This document shows, in pieces, positions 1 through 7,445 of a stretch of 64,000 bases of DNA; position 1 is the stretch's first letter, and each line of letters opens with the position of its first letter. Position numbers and translations under genes: made by a program. Under the pieces are notes generated by a model. That model worked only from the letters and a program-made list of their open reading frames with translations. It was not told the origin of the DNA and made no database searches. Source of the stretch: Streptomyces sp. RKAG293 (GTDB lineage: Bacteria > Actinomycetota > Actinomycetes > Streptomycetales > Streptomycetaceae). The stretch is taken from contig NZ_JAJOZB010000001.1 of assembly GCF_023701745.1 (NCBI RefSeq), positions 620,001 through 684,000 of the forward strand, read 5' to 3'.

Positions 1-1682
1 CCGGGGTCGGCCGGCCCGAGGTTGAACCGGGCCATGGTCTGCTCGGGGACCAGCACGGCGGCCCGGTCCTCCAGGGCGTTGTTCGTCCCCCGCGCCAAGG
101 CGCACATCAGGTCGTGGGCGGTTGAGGGGGACGGGCTCAGCGCCTGCACCATGCCCTGCTCGATCTCCGCCGGGGACTGTCCGGAGCCGCCGAGCGATGT
201 GTACAGCGCGACCGTGCCGAGCAGTGCGGCGTCGGTGTACTCGGGGTCGGGCCGCAGCAGCGCCGCCTGGGACTGGGGCGCGCGCAGATGTCCGATGATC
301 ACGCTGAGCGGGGTGCCGGTCTGGTCGGCGGCCGGCAGCGAGACGGTCCCGGGGACGGCGAGCACCAGCGGGGAGTAGGCGACCGGGCCGAGCCGGTCGA
401 GGGTGGCAGCCTGTTGGCCCGTCTCCTTCGCCCGCTCCCAGCTGCTGCTCGCACCCGGCATCCAGATGTCGGGCTGTGCCCCCAGGTCACGCTGCGGGCG
501 CAGGCAATCGCCGGTGGCCGGACACGTGGCGGGCGGGGACTGCCAGACCGCGGAGTTGCGGAAGGCCGTGACGGCGTCCGTGCCCTTCCCCGCGTACACC
601 GTGATGCCGACCGCCCGGCAGCCCCCGGGCCGCTGGAGGTACGCGTCGACGGCCTTCTGGACGGTGGGCAGCGCGTCCGGGTCGGCGAGCAGTCGCAGTT
701 CCGTCGGGGGCGCGCAGGCAGCGGCCTGACCGGAGGTGAGGGCGTAGACACCACCCGCGGCGGCCAGGGCGAGAGCGGTGAGGAGGACGGCCGCGGTACG
801 GATGAACGCACGGTTCTTCAGCCGGTGCCGTAACCGACCGCCGGACCGGGCAGGCGCCGGGGCCGGCGGCGGTTGCCGAATCGGCGGCGGCGTGGCCGGG
901 GGCACCGTCACCGGGACGTTCGCGGGCGAGGCGTGGGAGAGCACCACATCGTCACCGCGGCGGCGCTCGTCCGGGAGCCAGCGGTGTTCGTCCACCGCGC
1001 GGACCGGTTCCATGGCCTCCCGGACGGCGGCCACCAGGCCGGTGAAGGTGACCTTCGGCTGCCCGGGAATGCCGTCGGTCAGCAGCCGGTGCAGTTCACG
1101 GGTGAAGGGTGTGCCGTCCGCCGGACTGCCCTCGGGGATCTCCACCCCGGCCTCGGCGGCGGTGAGCACCGCGAAGTTCTGTTCGCCGTCCGGGGTGAAG
1201 TCCCGCAGGGCGTTGCCCGCGTAGCAGCAGTCCAGGATGACGACGACCCAGTCGGCCTTGGCGTGGATGAGGGAGCCCATGACGTCGTGCTGCCACGAGA
1301 TGGCGTCCACGAAGGGGTGCTCGCGGTTCTGGGTGACGCGCGAGCCGCTGACCATCAGGTGCAGGTCCGTACCGTTGCTGCGGACCAGGCCGTGCCCCGC
1401 GAAGTAGACCAGCAGCAGCCCCTCGGCCTGATCCCTGGCCTCCGAGAGCGCGGCTCGGAACGCGGTGTGGCCCAACTGCCCCTCGGGCACGATGAGATCA
1501 TCCGGAGCCAGTACCCCGGTGGCTCCGGCCGTGAGCGCCTGCCGCATCAACTGCACACTGCGCGCGACGGGAAGCAGCGGAGGCAGGTGCTCGTAGGTGT
1601 CGACGCCGAGCAGTACGGCGCGGTGCCGTTTTCCGCCGGCCCCAGCGTCGTTCCCCCGGCCGCGCGGATCGTACGGCGGCAC
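1..1682 (-). CDS. Caspase-fold protease, TM segment and solute-binding-like domain (3' end outside window)
   Basis: About 560 residues are visible and the C-terminus runs off the window. Residues ~15-245 form a caspase (peptidase C14) domain: His97 lies in a YFAGHG motif and Cys153 is the second Cys of ILDCCYAG, which together give the catalytic dyad. A Pro-rich linker (~255-285) and basic patch lead to one hydrophobic helix at ~295-315. Beyond it ~240 residues look like an extracytoplasmic solute-binding domain (LRLLADPDALP, DIWMPGASS, YSPLVLAVPG motifs). This predicts a cytoplasmic protease tethered to an external sensor. I chose the GTG at 1682, 5 bp after the EACC1-like stop; no ATG is suitably placed. 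The same tight coupling is known for the actinobacterial family described as caspase, EACC1-associated. Substrate and trigger are unknown. Confidence 0.82.
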   Translation of the reverse strand, partial: MPPYDPRGRGNDAGAGGKRHRAVLLGVDTYEHLPPLLPVARSVQLMRQALTAGATGVLAPDDLIVPEGQLGHTAFRAALSEARDQAEGLLLVYFAGHGLVRSNGTDLHLMVSGSRVTQNREHPFVDAISWQHDVMGSLIHAKADWVVVILDCCYAGNALRDFTPDGEQNFAVLTAAEAGVEIPEGSPADGTPFTRELHRLLTDGIPGQPKVTFTGLVAAVREAMEPVRAVDEHRWLPDERRRGDDVVLSHASPANVPVTVPPATPPPIRQPPPAPAPARSGGRLRHRLKNRAFIRTAAVLLTALALAAAGGVYALTSGQAAACAPPTELRLLADPDALPTVQKAVDAYLQRPGGCRAVGITVYAGKGTDAVTAFRNSAVWQSPPATCPATGDCLRPQRDLGAQPDIWMPGASSSWERAKETGQQAATLDRLGPVAYSPLVLAVPGTVSLPAADQTGTPLSVIIGHLRAPQSQAALLRPDPEYTDAALLGTVALYTSLGGSGQSPAEIEQGMVQALSPSPSTAHDLMCALARGTNNALEDRAAVLVPEQTMARFNLGPADP

Positions 1683-1687
1683 AGCGG

Positions 1688-2149
1688 CTACGCCTCCTCC
1701 ACCTCGTCGGTCGCACCGGAGGTATCAGGATTCTGGTCGCTGTCCAGGCGGATCTCCCGGCCGGGGCCGAGGTCGCCTCCGTCCAGGGTGACGCGGGGCT
1801 CCTCCCGGCGGTCCGCGAGCCGGCGGCGGTTGCGTACCCAGGTCAGCACGGAGCGCCAGGCGCTCTCGGTGACCGGGCGCACGGCCTCGCCGACCACGAC
1901 CAGGATGATGTCCTGCAGGATCTCGCCCGCCATGGAGTCGCGCTGATCACGGGAGGCTCTTCGCACGACGGTGAACTCGCCCCGGTCACGGGCCTCCTTG
2001 AGGGAGGACGACGTGTCCAGCCACTCCTGGAGCGCTTCGAGGTCGAGGTGCCGGTTGTGGGTACCGGTGACGCTGATGCGCAGTTCCGTCCGCTCCGCGC
2101 CGCCGGAACCGTCCGCGTCACGGGAACCGTCCGCGATACCGTCTGCCAT
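1688..2149 (-). CDS. EACC1-like small protein (effector-associated constant component)
   Basis: This 153-residue protein has a beta-rich N-terminal part (ELRISVTG), a charged middle, a hydrophobic stretch around EILQDIILVVVG, and a polar acidic tail. Its shape, and its position immediately 5' of a caspase-domain gene, match the EACC1 family that Aravind and colleagues described as a constant partner of peptidase effectors in actinobacterial conflict systems. The match is from memory of the family pattern and gene order. It is the first gene of the leftward unit and is translationally close to the protease (5-bp gap). The divergent spacer 2150-2335 should hold its promoter. An inhibitor, adaptor or membrane-anchoring role is inferred only. 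Confidence 0.7.
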   Translation of the reverse strand: MADGIADGSRDADGSGGAERTELRISVTGTHNRHLDLEALQEWLDTSSSLKEARDRGEFTVVRRASRDQRDSMAGEILQDIILVVVGEAVRPVTESAWRSVLTWVRNRRRLADRREEPRVTLDGGDLGPGREIRLDSDQNPDTSGATDEVEEA

Positions 2150-2335
2150 TGCTGTGCCTCCGTCGGGCGCCGTTGCCCATCACCGCAGTGCCGCTCCCTG
2201 CCGAAGTTCCCATCCTTTCACGGGTGTTGGCGCCCGGAGGGGATTGCCGGGGATCCCCGGATTCCGCGGGAGACTGTGCGCGCACCCTACGGAGCGCTAC
2301 CGTCTGTGGCAGCGGGGATGCGAGGGGGTCGCGGG

Positions 2336-3595
2336 ATGTCGTCCGAGGGACCGGAACCGAGTGCGGAAGCCCCGTCGGACCTGGCCCGCGAGCAGGAGCC
2401 GCCGCCAGGCGGGACACCGCGCATCACCCCAGTCTTCTGTTCGTTCGTCCCACCGCACATCCTCGATGCGATGGCCCGGTCCGAGGACCGCGCGCTCGGC
2501 GACCTCGCCCGCCGCACCCTGCAGGCGGACGCGGTCGAACGCACCCGCCGCCGCATAGCCACGGTCAGAGGCGCACCGTTCGTCGCCGGTGCGGCCGACT
2601 CCGACCGGCCGGTGCGGACGGTGTACGACGCCAGGCACCGCGGGAACCTGCCCGGGCGGGAGGTCCGCGCCGAAGGTGCGAAACCCGGCAAGGACATGAC
2701 CGCCAACCGCGCTTACGACGGTCTCGGCGCCACCTTCGAGCTGTATCTGCAGGCGTACCAGCGGCATTCGATCAACGATCAGGGCCTGCCGCTGAATGCG
2801 ACCGTCCACTACCGCCAGGGGTACAACAACGCCTTCTGGAACGGCGAACGGATGGTGATCGGCGACGGCGACGGCGACGTCTTCCTGGACTTCACCCTGC
2901 CGCTGGACGTGATCGGCCATGAACTGACCCATGGCGTGACCCAGTACAGCGCGAATCTGTCCTACTTCGGCCAGCCGGGTGCGCTCAACGAGTCGGTGTC
3001 CGACGTGTTCGGCTCGCTCGTCAAGCAGTACGCGCTGGGGCAGACAGCGGACCAGGCGGACTGGCTGGTCGGCGCCGGCCTGCTCGGTCCCACCGTCCAA
3101 GGTGTCGCCCTGCGCTCGATGAAGGCGCCCGGCACCGCTTACGACGACCCGCGGCTCGGCAGGGACCCGCAGCCGGGCAGCATGGACGACTTCGTGACGA
3201 CCGGCCGCGACAACGGCGGCGTGCACATCAACTCCGGCATCCCCAACCACGCCTTCCACCTGGTCGCCGAGGCCCTCGGCGGGTACGCGTGGGAGCGCGC
3301 CGGGCAGATCTGGTACGACGTGCTCACCGGTGGGGAGCTCTCGTCCGACGCGGACTTCGCCGCGTTCGCCGACCTGACGGTGTCAGCGGCTCTCGCCCGG
3401 TACGGCCGGGGCAGCGAGAGCGACGCCGTCATCAAGGCGTGGGCCCAGGTGGGTGTGATCGAGGCCGCCCTCGCCGGGGCCGTCTTCGTCCCGGCCGGCG
3501 GATCCCTCGATCATCGCGGTACCGTCCCCGAAACCGTCGGGCACACGCCGCCCGGCCCACCCGTCGGCGACGATGAGGACGAAGACGACGAATGA
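2336..3595 (+). CDS. M4-family metallopeptidase, protealysin-like
   Basis: This 419-residue zinc endopeptidase has HELTH at residues 195-199 (two zinc-ligand His and the catalytic Glu) and NESVSD with Glu219 as third zinc ligand; VHINSGIPNHAF carries the downstream catalytic His region. Near the N-terminus SFVPPHILDAM matches the short protealysin-type propeptide. No signal peptide is seen, so it may stay cytoplasmic as protealysin-like enzymes can. The ATG at 2336 follows GAGGGGG at good spacing; an in-frame ATG at 2318 is weaker. The C-terminus ends in a run of Asp/Glu. It is divergent from the EACC1/caspase unit and 15 bp upstream of a membrane-protein gene with which it is probably co-transcribed. 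Confidence 0.9.
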   Translation: MSSEGPEPSAEAPSDLAREQEPPPGGTPRITPVFCSFVPPHILDAMARSEDRALGDLARRTLQADAVERTRRRIATVRGAPFVAGAADSDRPVRTVYDARHRGNLPGREVRAEGAKPGKDMTANRAYDGLGATFELYLQAYQRHSINDQGLPLNATVHYRQGYNNAFWNGERMVIGDGDGDVFLDFTLPLDVIGHELTHGVTQYSANLSYFGQPGALNESVSDVFGSLVKQYALGQTADQADWLVGAGLLGPTVQGVALRSMKAPGTAYDDPRLGRDPQPGSMDDFVTTGRDNGGVHINSGIPNHAFHLVAEALGGYAWERAGQIWYDVLTGGELSSDADFAAFADLTVSAALARYGRGSESDAVIKAWAQVGVIEAALAGAVFVPAGGSLDHRGTVPETVGHTPPGPPVGDDEDEDDE

Positions 3596-3610
3596 GACGA
3601 ACGATCGCCC

Positions 3611-4645
3611 GTGGGTGACATCGCCAAAGGGGTTCTCGGCGGGGCATGGACGCTGCTGGTGGGGTGGATCCTGCCGACCGCGCTCAACCTGAGCGTCTTC
3701 TTCTTCGCCGTCGCGCCCAGCCTGCACAGCGCCGGCCCCGTCGCCCGTCTGTGGCCCACCACCCAGGCCGGCGCGACGCTCCTGCTGCTCGCCACCTCCG
3801 TGCTGCTCGGACTCGTCCTCAGCGCTCTGCAGAACCAGCTGTACCGCATTCTGGAGGGCTATCTGCTGTGGCCGGGCGCCGCCTACGACTACGGCTGTGC
3901 CCGCCGCCGCCAGGACAAATGGGATCTGCGGGACCGGCTCAAGCTGATGCGGCTGGAACGCCGTGCGGAACAGCACGACGGTGTGCTGCCCGTCATCGCC
4001 ACCGCGGATCTCGCCCTGCTGCGCGCCAACCCCCGCATCACGCGAGCCGCGCGCAAGGACCGCCGCCGCAGTGGCGTCCAGCGGGCGCTGCTGAGCGAGA
4101 GCCTGGCACGCTATCCGATCGACGACGGACAGATCGCCCCCACCCGGCTCGGCAACGCCATCCGCCGTTTCGAGGAGTACGGCTACGACCGGTTCCGGCT
4201 CGACACCCAGGTGCTGTGGAACGAGCTCACCGGCACCGCCCCTGAACAGGTCCGCCGACAGGCCGACCTCGCCCGCACCAACGCCGACTTCTTCATCGCG
4301 CTGCTGGCCGGCCACGCCGTGGTCGCCGCCGCCGCGGCGGCGGCGCTCGGTTCGGCCCGCGCCGACACTCCGCTGCTGCTGGTCACCGCCATCGTGCTCG
4401 GCTGCCTGATCCCGCTGTGGTACCGCTCCACCGTGGTCGCCGTCGACGAATGGGCCGCGGCCGTACGCGCTCTGGTCAACGTCGGCCGCAAACCGCTCGC
4501 GGAGTCGCTCGGGCTGGCGCTGCCCTCCGATCTGGAGGCGGAGCGCACCATGTGGGCGCTGGTCACCAAGCTCTCCCGGCTGCCGTACAACGAACGCCGC
4601 TCGGCCCTGGACCCGTACCGGAGCGGCGGTGGCCCCGGCTCATGA
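3611..4645 (+). CDS. Polytopic membrane protein of unknown function
   Basis: This 344-residue protein has about four membrane helices: a pair near residues 10-35 and 50-72, then a ~150-residue charged cytoplasmic region, then a pair near 230-275. The middle region contains an IAPTRLGNAIRRFEEYGYD motif seen in a widespread group of uncharacterised bacterial membrane proteins; I know no function for it. The GTG start at 3611 lies 15 bp after the metallopeptidase stop, so the two are probably an operon. Its proximity to the peptidases suggests a membrane partner or target, but nothing in the protein proves this. Confidence 0.75.
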   Translation: MGDIAKGVLGGAWTLLVGWILPTALNLSVFFFAVAPSLHSAGPVARLWPTTQAGATLLLLATSVLLGLVLSALQNQLYRILEGYLLWPGAAYDYGCARRRQDKWDLRDRLKLMRLERRAEQHDGVLPVIATADLALLRANPRITRAARKDRRRSGVQRALLSESLARYPIDDGQIAPTRLGNAIRRFEEYGYDRFRLDTQVLWNELTGTAPEQVRRQADLARTNADFFIALLAGHAVVAAAAAAALGSARADTPLLLVTAIVLGCLIPLWYRSTVVAVDEWAAAVRALVNVGRKPLAESLGLALPSDLEAERTMWALVTKLSRLPYNERRSALDPYRSGGGPGS

Positions 4646-4712
4646 CCGGGCTCCCGCCGACCGGCCGTTGAGTGCGTGGGTGCACCCGGTTCGCGACGAC
4701 GTCGAGCCGGCG

Positions 4713-4763
4713 TGCAATCACTGGGTTGCACCTCATGCGATGTCGTGCAACCCTGGAGTTGCA
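4713..4763. promoter_or_regulatory. Two tandem TGCAA-N8-TTGCA palindromes, likely ArsR-family operators
   Basis: Perfect inverted repeats TGCAA-N8-TTGCA lie at 4713-4730 and 4746-4763, centre to centre 33 bp, about three helical turns. They sit 40-90 bp upstream of the SRPBCC/ArsR operon start at 4803. Autoregulation by the operon's own ArsR-type repressor is the simplest reading. Confidence 0.72.
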
Positions 4764-4802
4764 AGTCAATGGCGGCGATGAAGCGATGAACGGAGTCACC
4801 TC

Positions 4803-5249
4803 ATGAGCGAGGACCGGATCGAGCGCGAAACCCTGATCTCGGCACCACTGGAGCGCGTCTGGTCGCTGGTGGCGCAACCCGGTTTCTGGGTGGCCGACAA
4901 GGCGAGCCTGCCCGGCACCGTGGCCAAGGAAGGCGAGTCGATGGTGGCGAAGAACTCCGAGCACGGCGACTTCCCGGTACGGGTGGAGAAGGTCCAGCCG
5001 CCGACGTACCTGGCGTACCGCTGGACCAGCGCGTTCCCCGGCGAGGAACTGCGCGAGGAGAACAGCACCCTGGTGGAGTTCACCCTGACCTCGGAAGGCG
5101 ACCGGACGCGGCTGCGCGTCGTCGAGAGCGGGTTCGCGACGCTCGCCGGGTCCGAGGACCTGCGCAGCACGAACCACAAGGACCACAGCCAGGGCTGGCC
5201 CCTGGAACTCGACGCGCTCAAGAAGCGCGCCGAAGAGCCCTCCGCATGA
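4803..5249 (+). CDS. SRPBCC (AHSA1-like) domain protein
   Basis: This 148-residue single-domain START/SRPBCC fold protein of the Aha1-C-terminal-like group begins with the usual ISAPLERVWSLVAQPGFW beta-alpha opening and ends in a long helix containing W-P-LELDALKKR. Family members bind hydrophobic ligands; none of the residues here identifies one. The stop overlaps the next gene's start (ATGA at 5246-5249), so it is coupled to an ArsR-type regulator. SRPBCC/ArsR pairs of this kind are common in actinobacteria and usually function as a regulator with its ligand-binding or detoxifying partner, by inference. Confidence 0.87.
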   Translation: MSEDRIERETLISAPLERVWSLVAQPGFWVADKASLPGTVAKEGESMVAKNSEHGDFPVRVEKVQPPTYLAYRWTSAFPGEELREENSTLVEFTLTSEGDRTRLRVVESGFATLAGSEDLRSTNHKDHSQGWPLELDALKKRAEEPSA

Positions 5250-5614
5250 CGGAAGAACCTCCCGGCGCCGCCGAGGTCGTCGACAGCGTCCTCGGCGCGC
5301 TGGCCGACCCGACACGGCGGCAGCTGCTCGATCTGCTCGCCGCGCGGGGAGAGGCCACCGCGACGACGCTCGCCGAGCGCCTTCCCGTCTCGCGGCAGGC
5401 CGTGGTCAAGCACCTCGCCGTCCTGGACGCCGCCGGGCTGGTCTCCGGCGGCCGGGTCGGACGCGAGGTGCGGTACGCGGTGCGGCCCGCGGCGCTCAAC
5501 GCGACGGCGCGGTGGATGTCCGCGCTCGCGGCCGACTGGGACCACCGGCTGGCGAACATCAAACGCATCGCCGAGGCGGCGGAACGGGATGCGGATCCGG
5601 CACGACCCGACTGA
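5246..5614 (+). CDS. ArsR-family winged-helix regulator
   Basis: This 122-residue protein has a compact winged helix: ALADPTRRQLLDLLA, then LPVSRQAVVKHLAVLDAAGLV as recognition helix, and a wing ending in GREVRYAV. No metal-binding Cys cluster is visible, so it belongs to the non-metal ArsR group commonly linked with SRPBCC proteins. The start overlaps the preceding stop by 4 bp. The two perfect TGCAA-N8-TTGCA palindromes upstream of the operon are its probable operators. Confidence 0.9.
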   Translation: MTEEPPGAAEVVDSVLGALADPTRRQLLDLLAARGEATATTLAERLPVSRQAVVKHLAVLDAAGLVSGGRVGREVRYAVRPAALNATARWMSALAADWDHRLANIKRIAEAAERDADPARPD

Positions 5615-5796
5615 ATCCCCTTCGCCGCACCGTCCGAACACCCACCTACCCGGCCGCCCTCGACGCCCTGTTCACGAACCTGACCGAGAGTCGTGGTTCC
5701 GGCTGACCGATGACGTCGAGACTCCGCGGCCCTGGGTCGGCGGCCAGGCCCCGTTCCCACCGCGCCGGTGACAGGGCCGCCGGTATTCTGCACGGC

Positions 5797-6639
5797 GTGA
5801 TCAACTCCTACGCGAGCCTTGACGACGCCGAAGTCGCGATAGCCGCGGCGCGCGCCGGCGGGGACGTGGTGCGTGACCTGTACGGCCGGCGGCTCTCCCG
5901 CGTCGACAAGGGCGGCGGGGACTTCGCCACCGCCGCCGACATCGAGGCCGAGAAGACGATTCTCGGTGTCATCCGGTCCGCTCGACCGGATGACGCGGTG
6001 CTGGGCGAGGAGGGCGGGCAGCAGGGTGCCGCCGACGCTGCGCGCCAGTGGTTGGTGGATCCCTTGTGCGGGACGCTGAACTACGCCGTCGGCACCATGG
6101 TGGTGGCCGTCAACGTGGCGCTGCGCGACGGTGCGGCGGCGGTGGCCGATCCGTTCAGTGGCGAGGTCTTCTTCACCGGCGGTGCGACGGCCAGGGTGCG
6201 GCACGACGGGGCCGATGTGCGGCTGACGCCCACATCCGCCACTCGATTGGTGGACGTCAACCTGGATCCGCCGTTCCCGAGCGCGCCCGGCTTCCGGGCC
6301 GTGGACCTGCTGGCCCACGCCGGGTTCGTCGAGCGGTTCCGGCCGCGGGTCGTGTCCACGACGCTGGCGCTGGCCTGGGTCGCGGCCGGCAAGCGTGCCG
6401 CGTACGTCACCGATGGCGGCGACCTGTCGGGGAGCGTGCACTTCGCCGCCGGCATCGCTCTGTGCCGGGCCGCCGGTTGTGTGGTCACCGGGATCGACGG
6501 CGCCCCGATCGGCGGTGCGGGCCGCGGACTTGTGGTGGCCGCCGACGCCGAGACCCACGGGCTGCTGATGTCGATGATCCGAAGCCGAGCCGGGGATGCC
6601 GGGCAGCGTCCCACCGTCCGGCCGGGGGCCGGGTCATGA
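5797..6639 (+). CDS. Inositol-monophosphatase-family protein with altered metal site
   Basis: This 280-residue protein has the inositol monophosphatase fold and keeps the first metal motif (GEEGG). The usual DPxDGT motif reads DPLCGTLNYAVG, so the second Asp is Cys. The usual WDxAAG near the C-terminus reads VHFAAG, so that Asp is also gone. Two of the canonical Mg ligands are therefore missing and normal phosphatase activity is doubtful; it may be a divergent subfamily with another role. I chose the GTG at 5797 because the protein aligns from INSYASLDDAE; an upstream in-frame ATG at 5710 would add ~29 residues of low-complexity Arg-rich sequence. A TATTCT box lies just before the GTG, which could mean a leaderless message. 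Confidence 0.78.
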   Translation: MINSYASLDDAEVAIAAARAGGDVVRDLYGRRLSRVDKGGGDFATAADIEAEKTILGVIRSARPDDAVLGEEGGQQGAADAARQWLVDPLCGTLNYAVGTMVVAVNVALRDGAAAVADPFSGEVFFTGGATARVRHDGADVRLTPTSATRLVDVNLDPPFPSAPGFRAVDLLAHAGFVERFRPRVVSTTLALAWVAAGKRAAYVTDGGDLSGSVHFAAGIALCRAAGCVVTGIDGAPIGGAGRGLVVAADAETHGLLMSMIRSRAGDAGQRPTVRPGAGS

Positions 6640-6869
6640 GTGTCCACCGCACGCCGTCAGGGCCCGGCAGCGCCCCCAACGCCGCTCCGCCTTTCATCGG
6701 GCAGGCCGGCGGCCAGACCGAACTGCAGGTATGGCCCGGCGCCTACCACGGATTCGACGGATTGGCACCGCGAGCGGCCGTCAGCCAGGACGCTCGCAAC
6801 GCCCGCACCCGCTGGCACCATCGCCTCCTCGCGCAGTCCGGCACGAGAACCACGCGGTCAGGGGCGTAA
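6636..6869 (+). pseudogene. C-terminal remnant of an alpha/beta-hydrolase (acetyl-esterase type)
   Basis: A 77-codon reading frame, overlapping the previous stop, carries TELQVWPGAYHGFDGLAP and then a short helix. This is the strand-loop with the catalytic His found at the C-terminus of acetyl-esterase/lipase family alpha/beta hydrolases. The oxyanion HGGG motif, the GxSxG nucleophile elbow and the Asp are absent here and upstream. It is therefore most likely the tail of a deleted esterase gene and unlikely to be functional. Confidence 0.55.
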
Positions 6870-7010
6870 CCGGAGGGTGCACGAAGCTCCGGTGGCACGG
6901 TTGGACCGAGCGGTTGACCATGGGAGAAGAGCCGGCTGGACGATTCGACTGGATCGGCACGCGAAGGACCCCGGTTCGCAGTCCCGGAACGTCGGACAAC
7001 GGAGGTTCTG

Positions 7011-7445
7011 ATGACAGCCCAGCCGTCGGGTGGAGTACCCCGCGCCAGCGGACAAACGGACCGCGCCAGGGCGCCGGCAGCGCGAGGGGCGGCGTTCGCC
7101 GGGGTGGTCCTGGCGATCAGCGGCGTGCTCGGCATTCTGCAGGGCTCCGCCGCCATCGCGAAGAACGACCCCTACACAGCCGTCGTCAACTACGCCTACG
7201 GGTTCAATGTCACCGCCTGGGGCTGGATCCACCTTCTCTTCGGCGCGGCTCTCGTCGTGGTCGGGCTGTGCCTGCTGATGGGGATGTCGTGGGCCAAGGG
7301 CGCCGGCGTACTCATCGCGGCCACGACCATGGCGCTGCAGTTCATCTTCCTGCCGTACTACCCGGTATGGGCGCTGGTCGCGATCGCACTGGACGTCCTC
7401 GTGCTGTGGGCGCTGCTCGTCTACTCGAACGAAACCGTCGACTGA
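7011..7445 (+). CDS. DUF7144-like four-helix membrane protein
   Basis: This 144-residue protein has a polar N-terminus of ~25 residues, then four predicted membrane helices (about residues 26-46, 68-90, 92-112, 117-138). Motifs GxLGILQGSAAI and GxxNVTAWGWIHLLFGAALV are characteristic of a Streptomyces family annotated only as a membrane protein (DUF7144). The ATG follows GGAGGTTCTG. Its 3' end overlaps the convergent cytochrome b gene by 25 bp. No function can be assigned. Confidence 0.82.
   Translation: MTAQPSGGVPRASGQTDRARAPAARGAAFAGVVLAISGVLGILQGSAAIAKNDPYTAVVNYAYGFNVTAWGWIHLLFGAALVVVGLCLLMGMSWAKGAGVLIAATTMALQFIFLPYYPVWALVAIALDVLVLWALLVYSNETVD

Noticed and set aside
22..833. Several rightward open frames opposite the caspase gene
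   Set aside because: They have Arg/Gly/Pro-rich, family-less translations; the leftward frame has clear domain motifs. They are GC-rich shadow frames.
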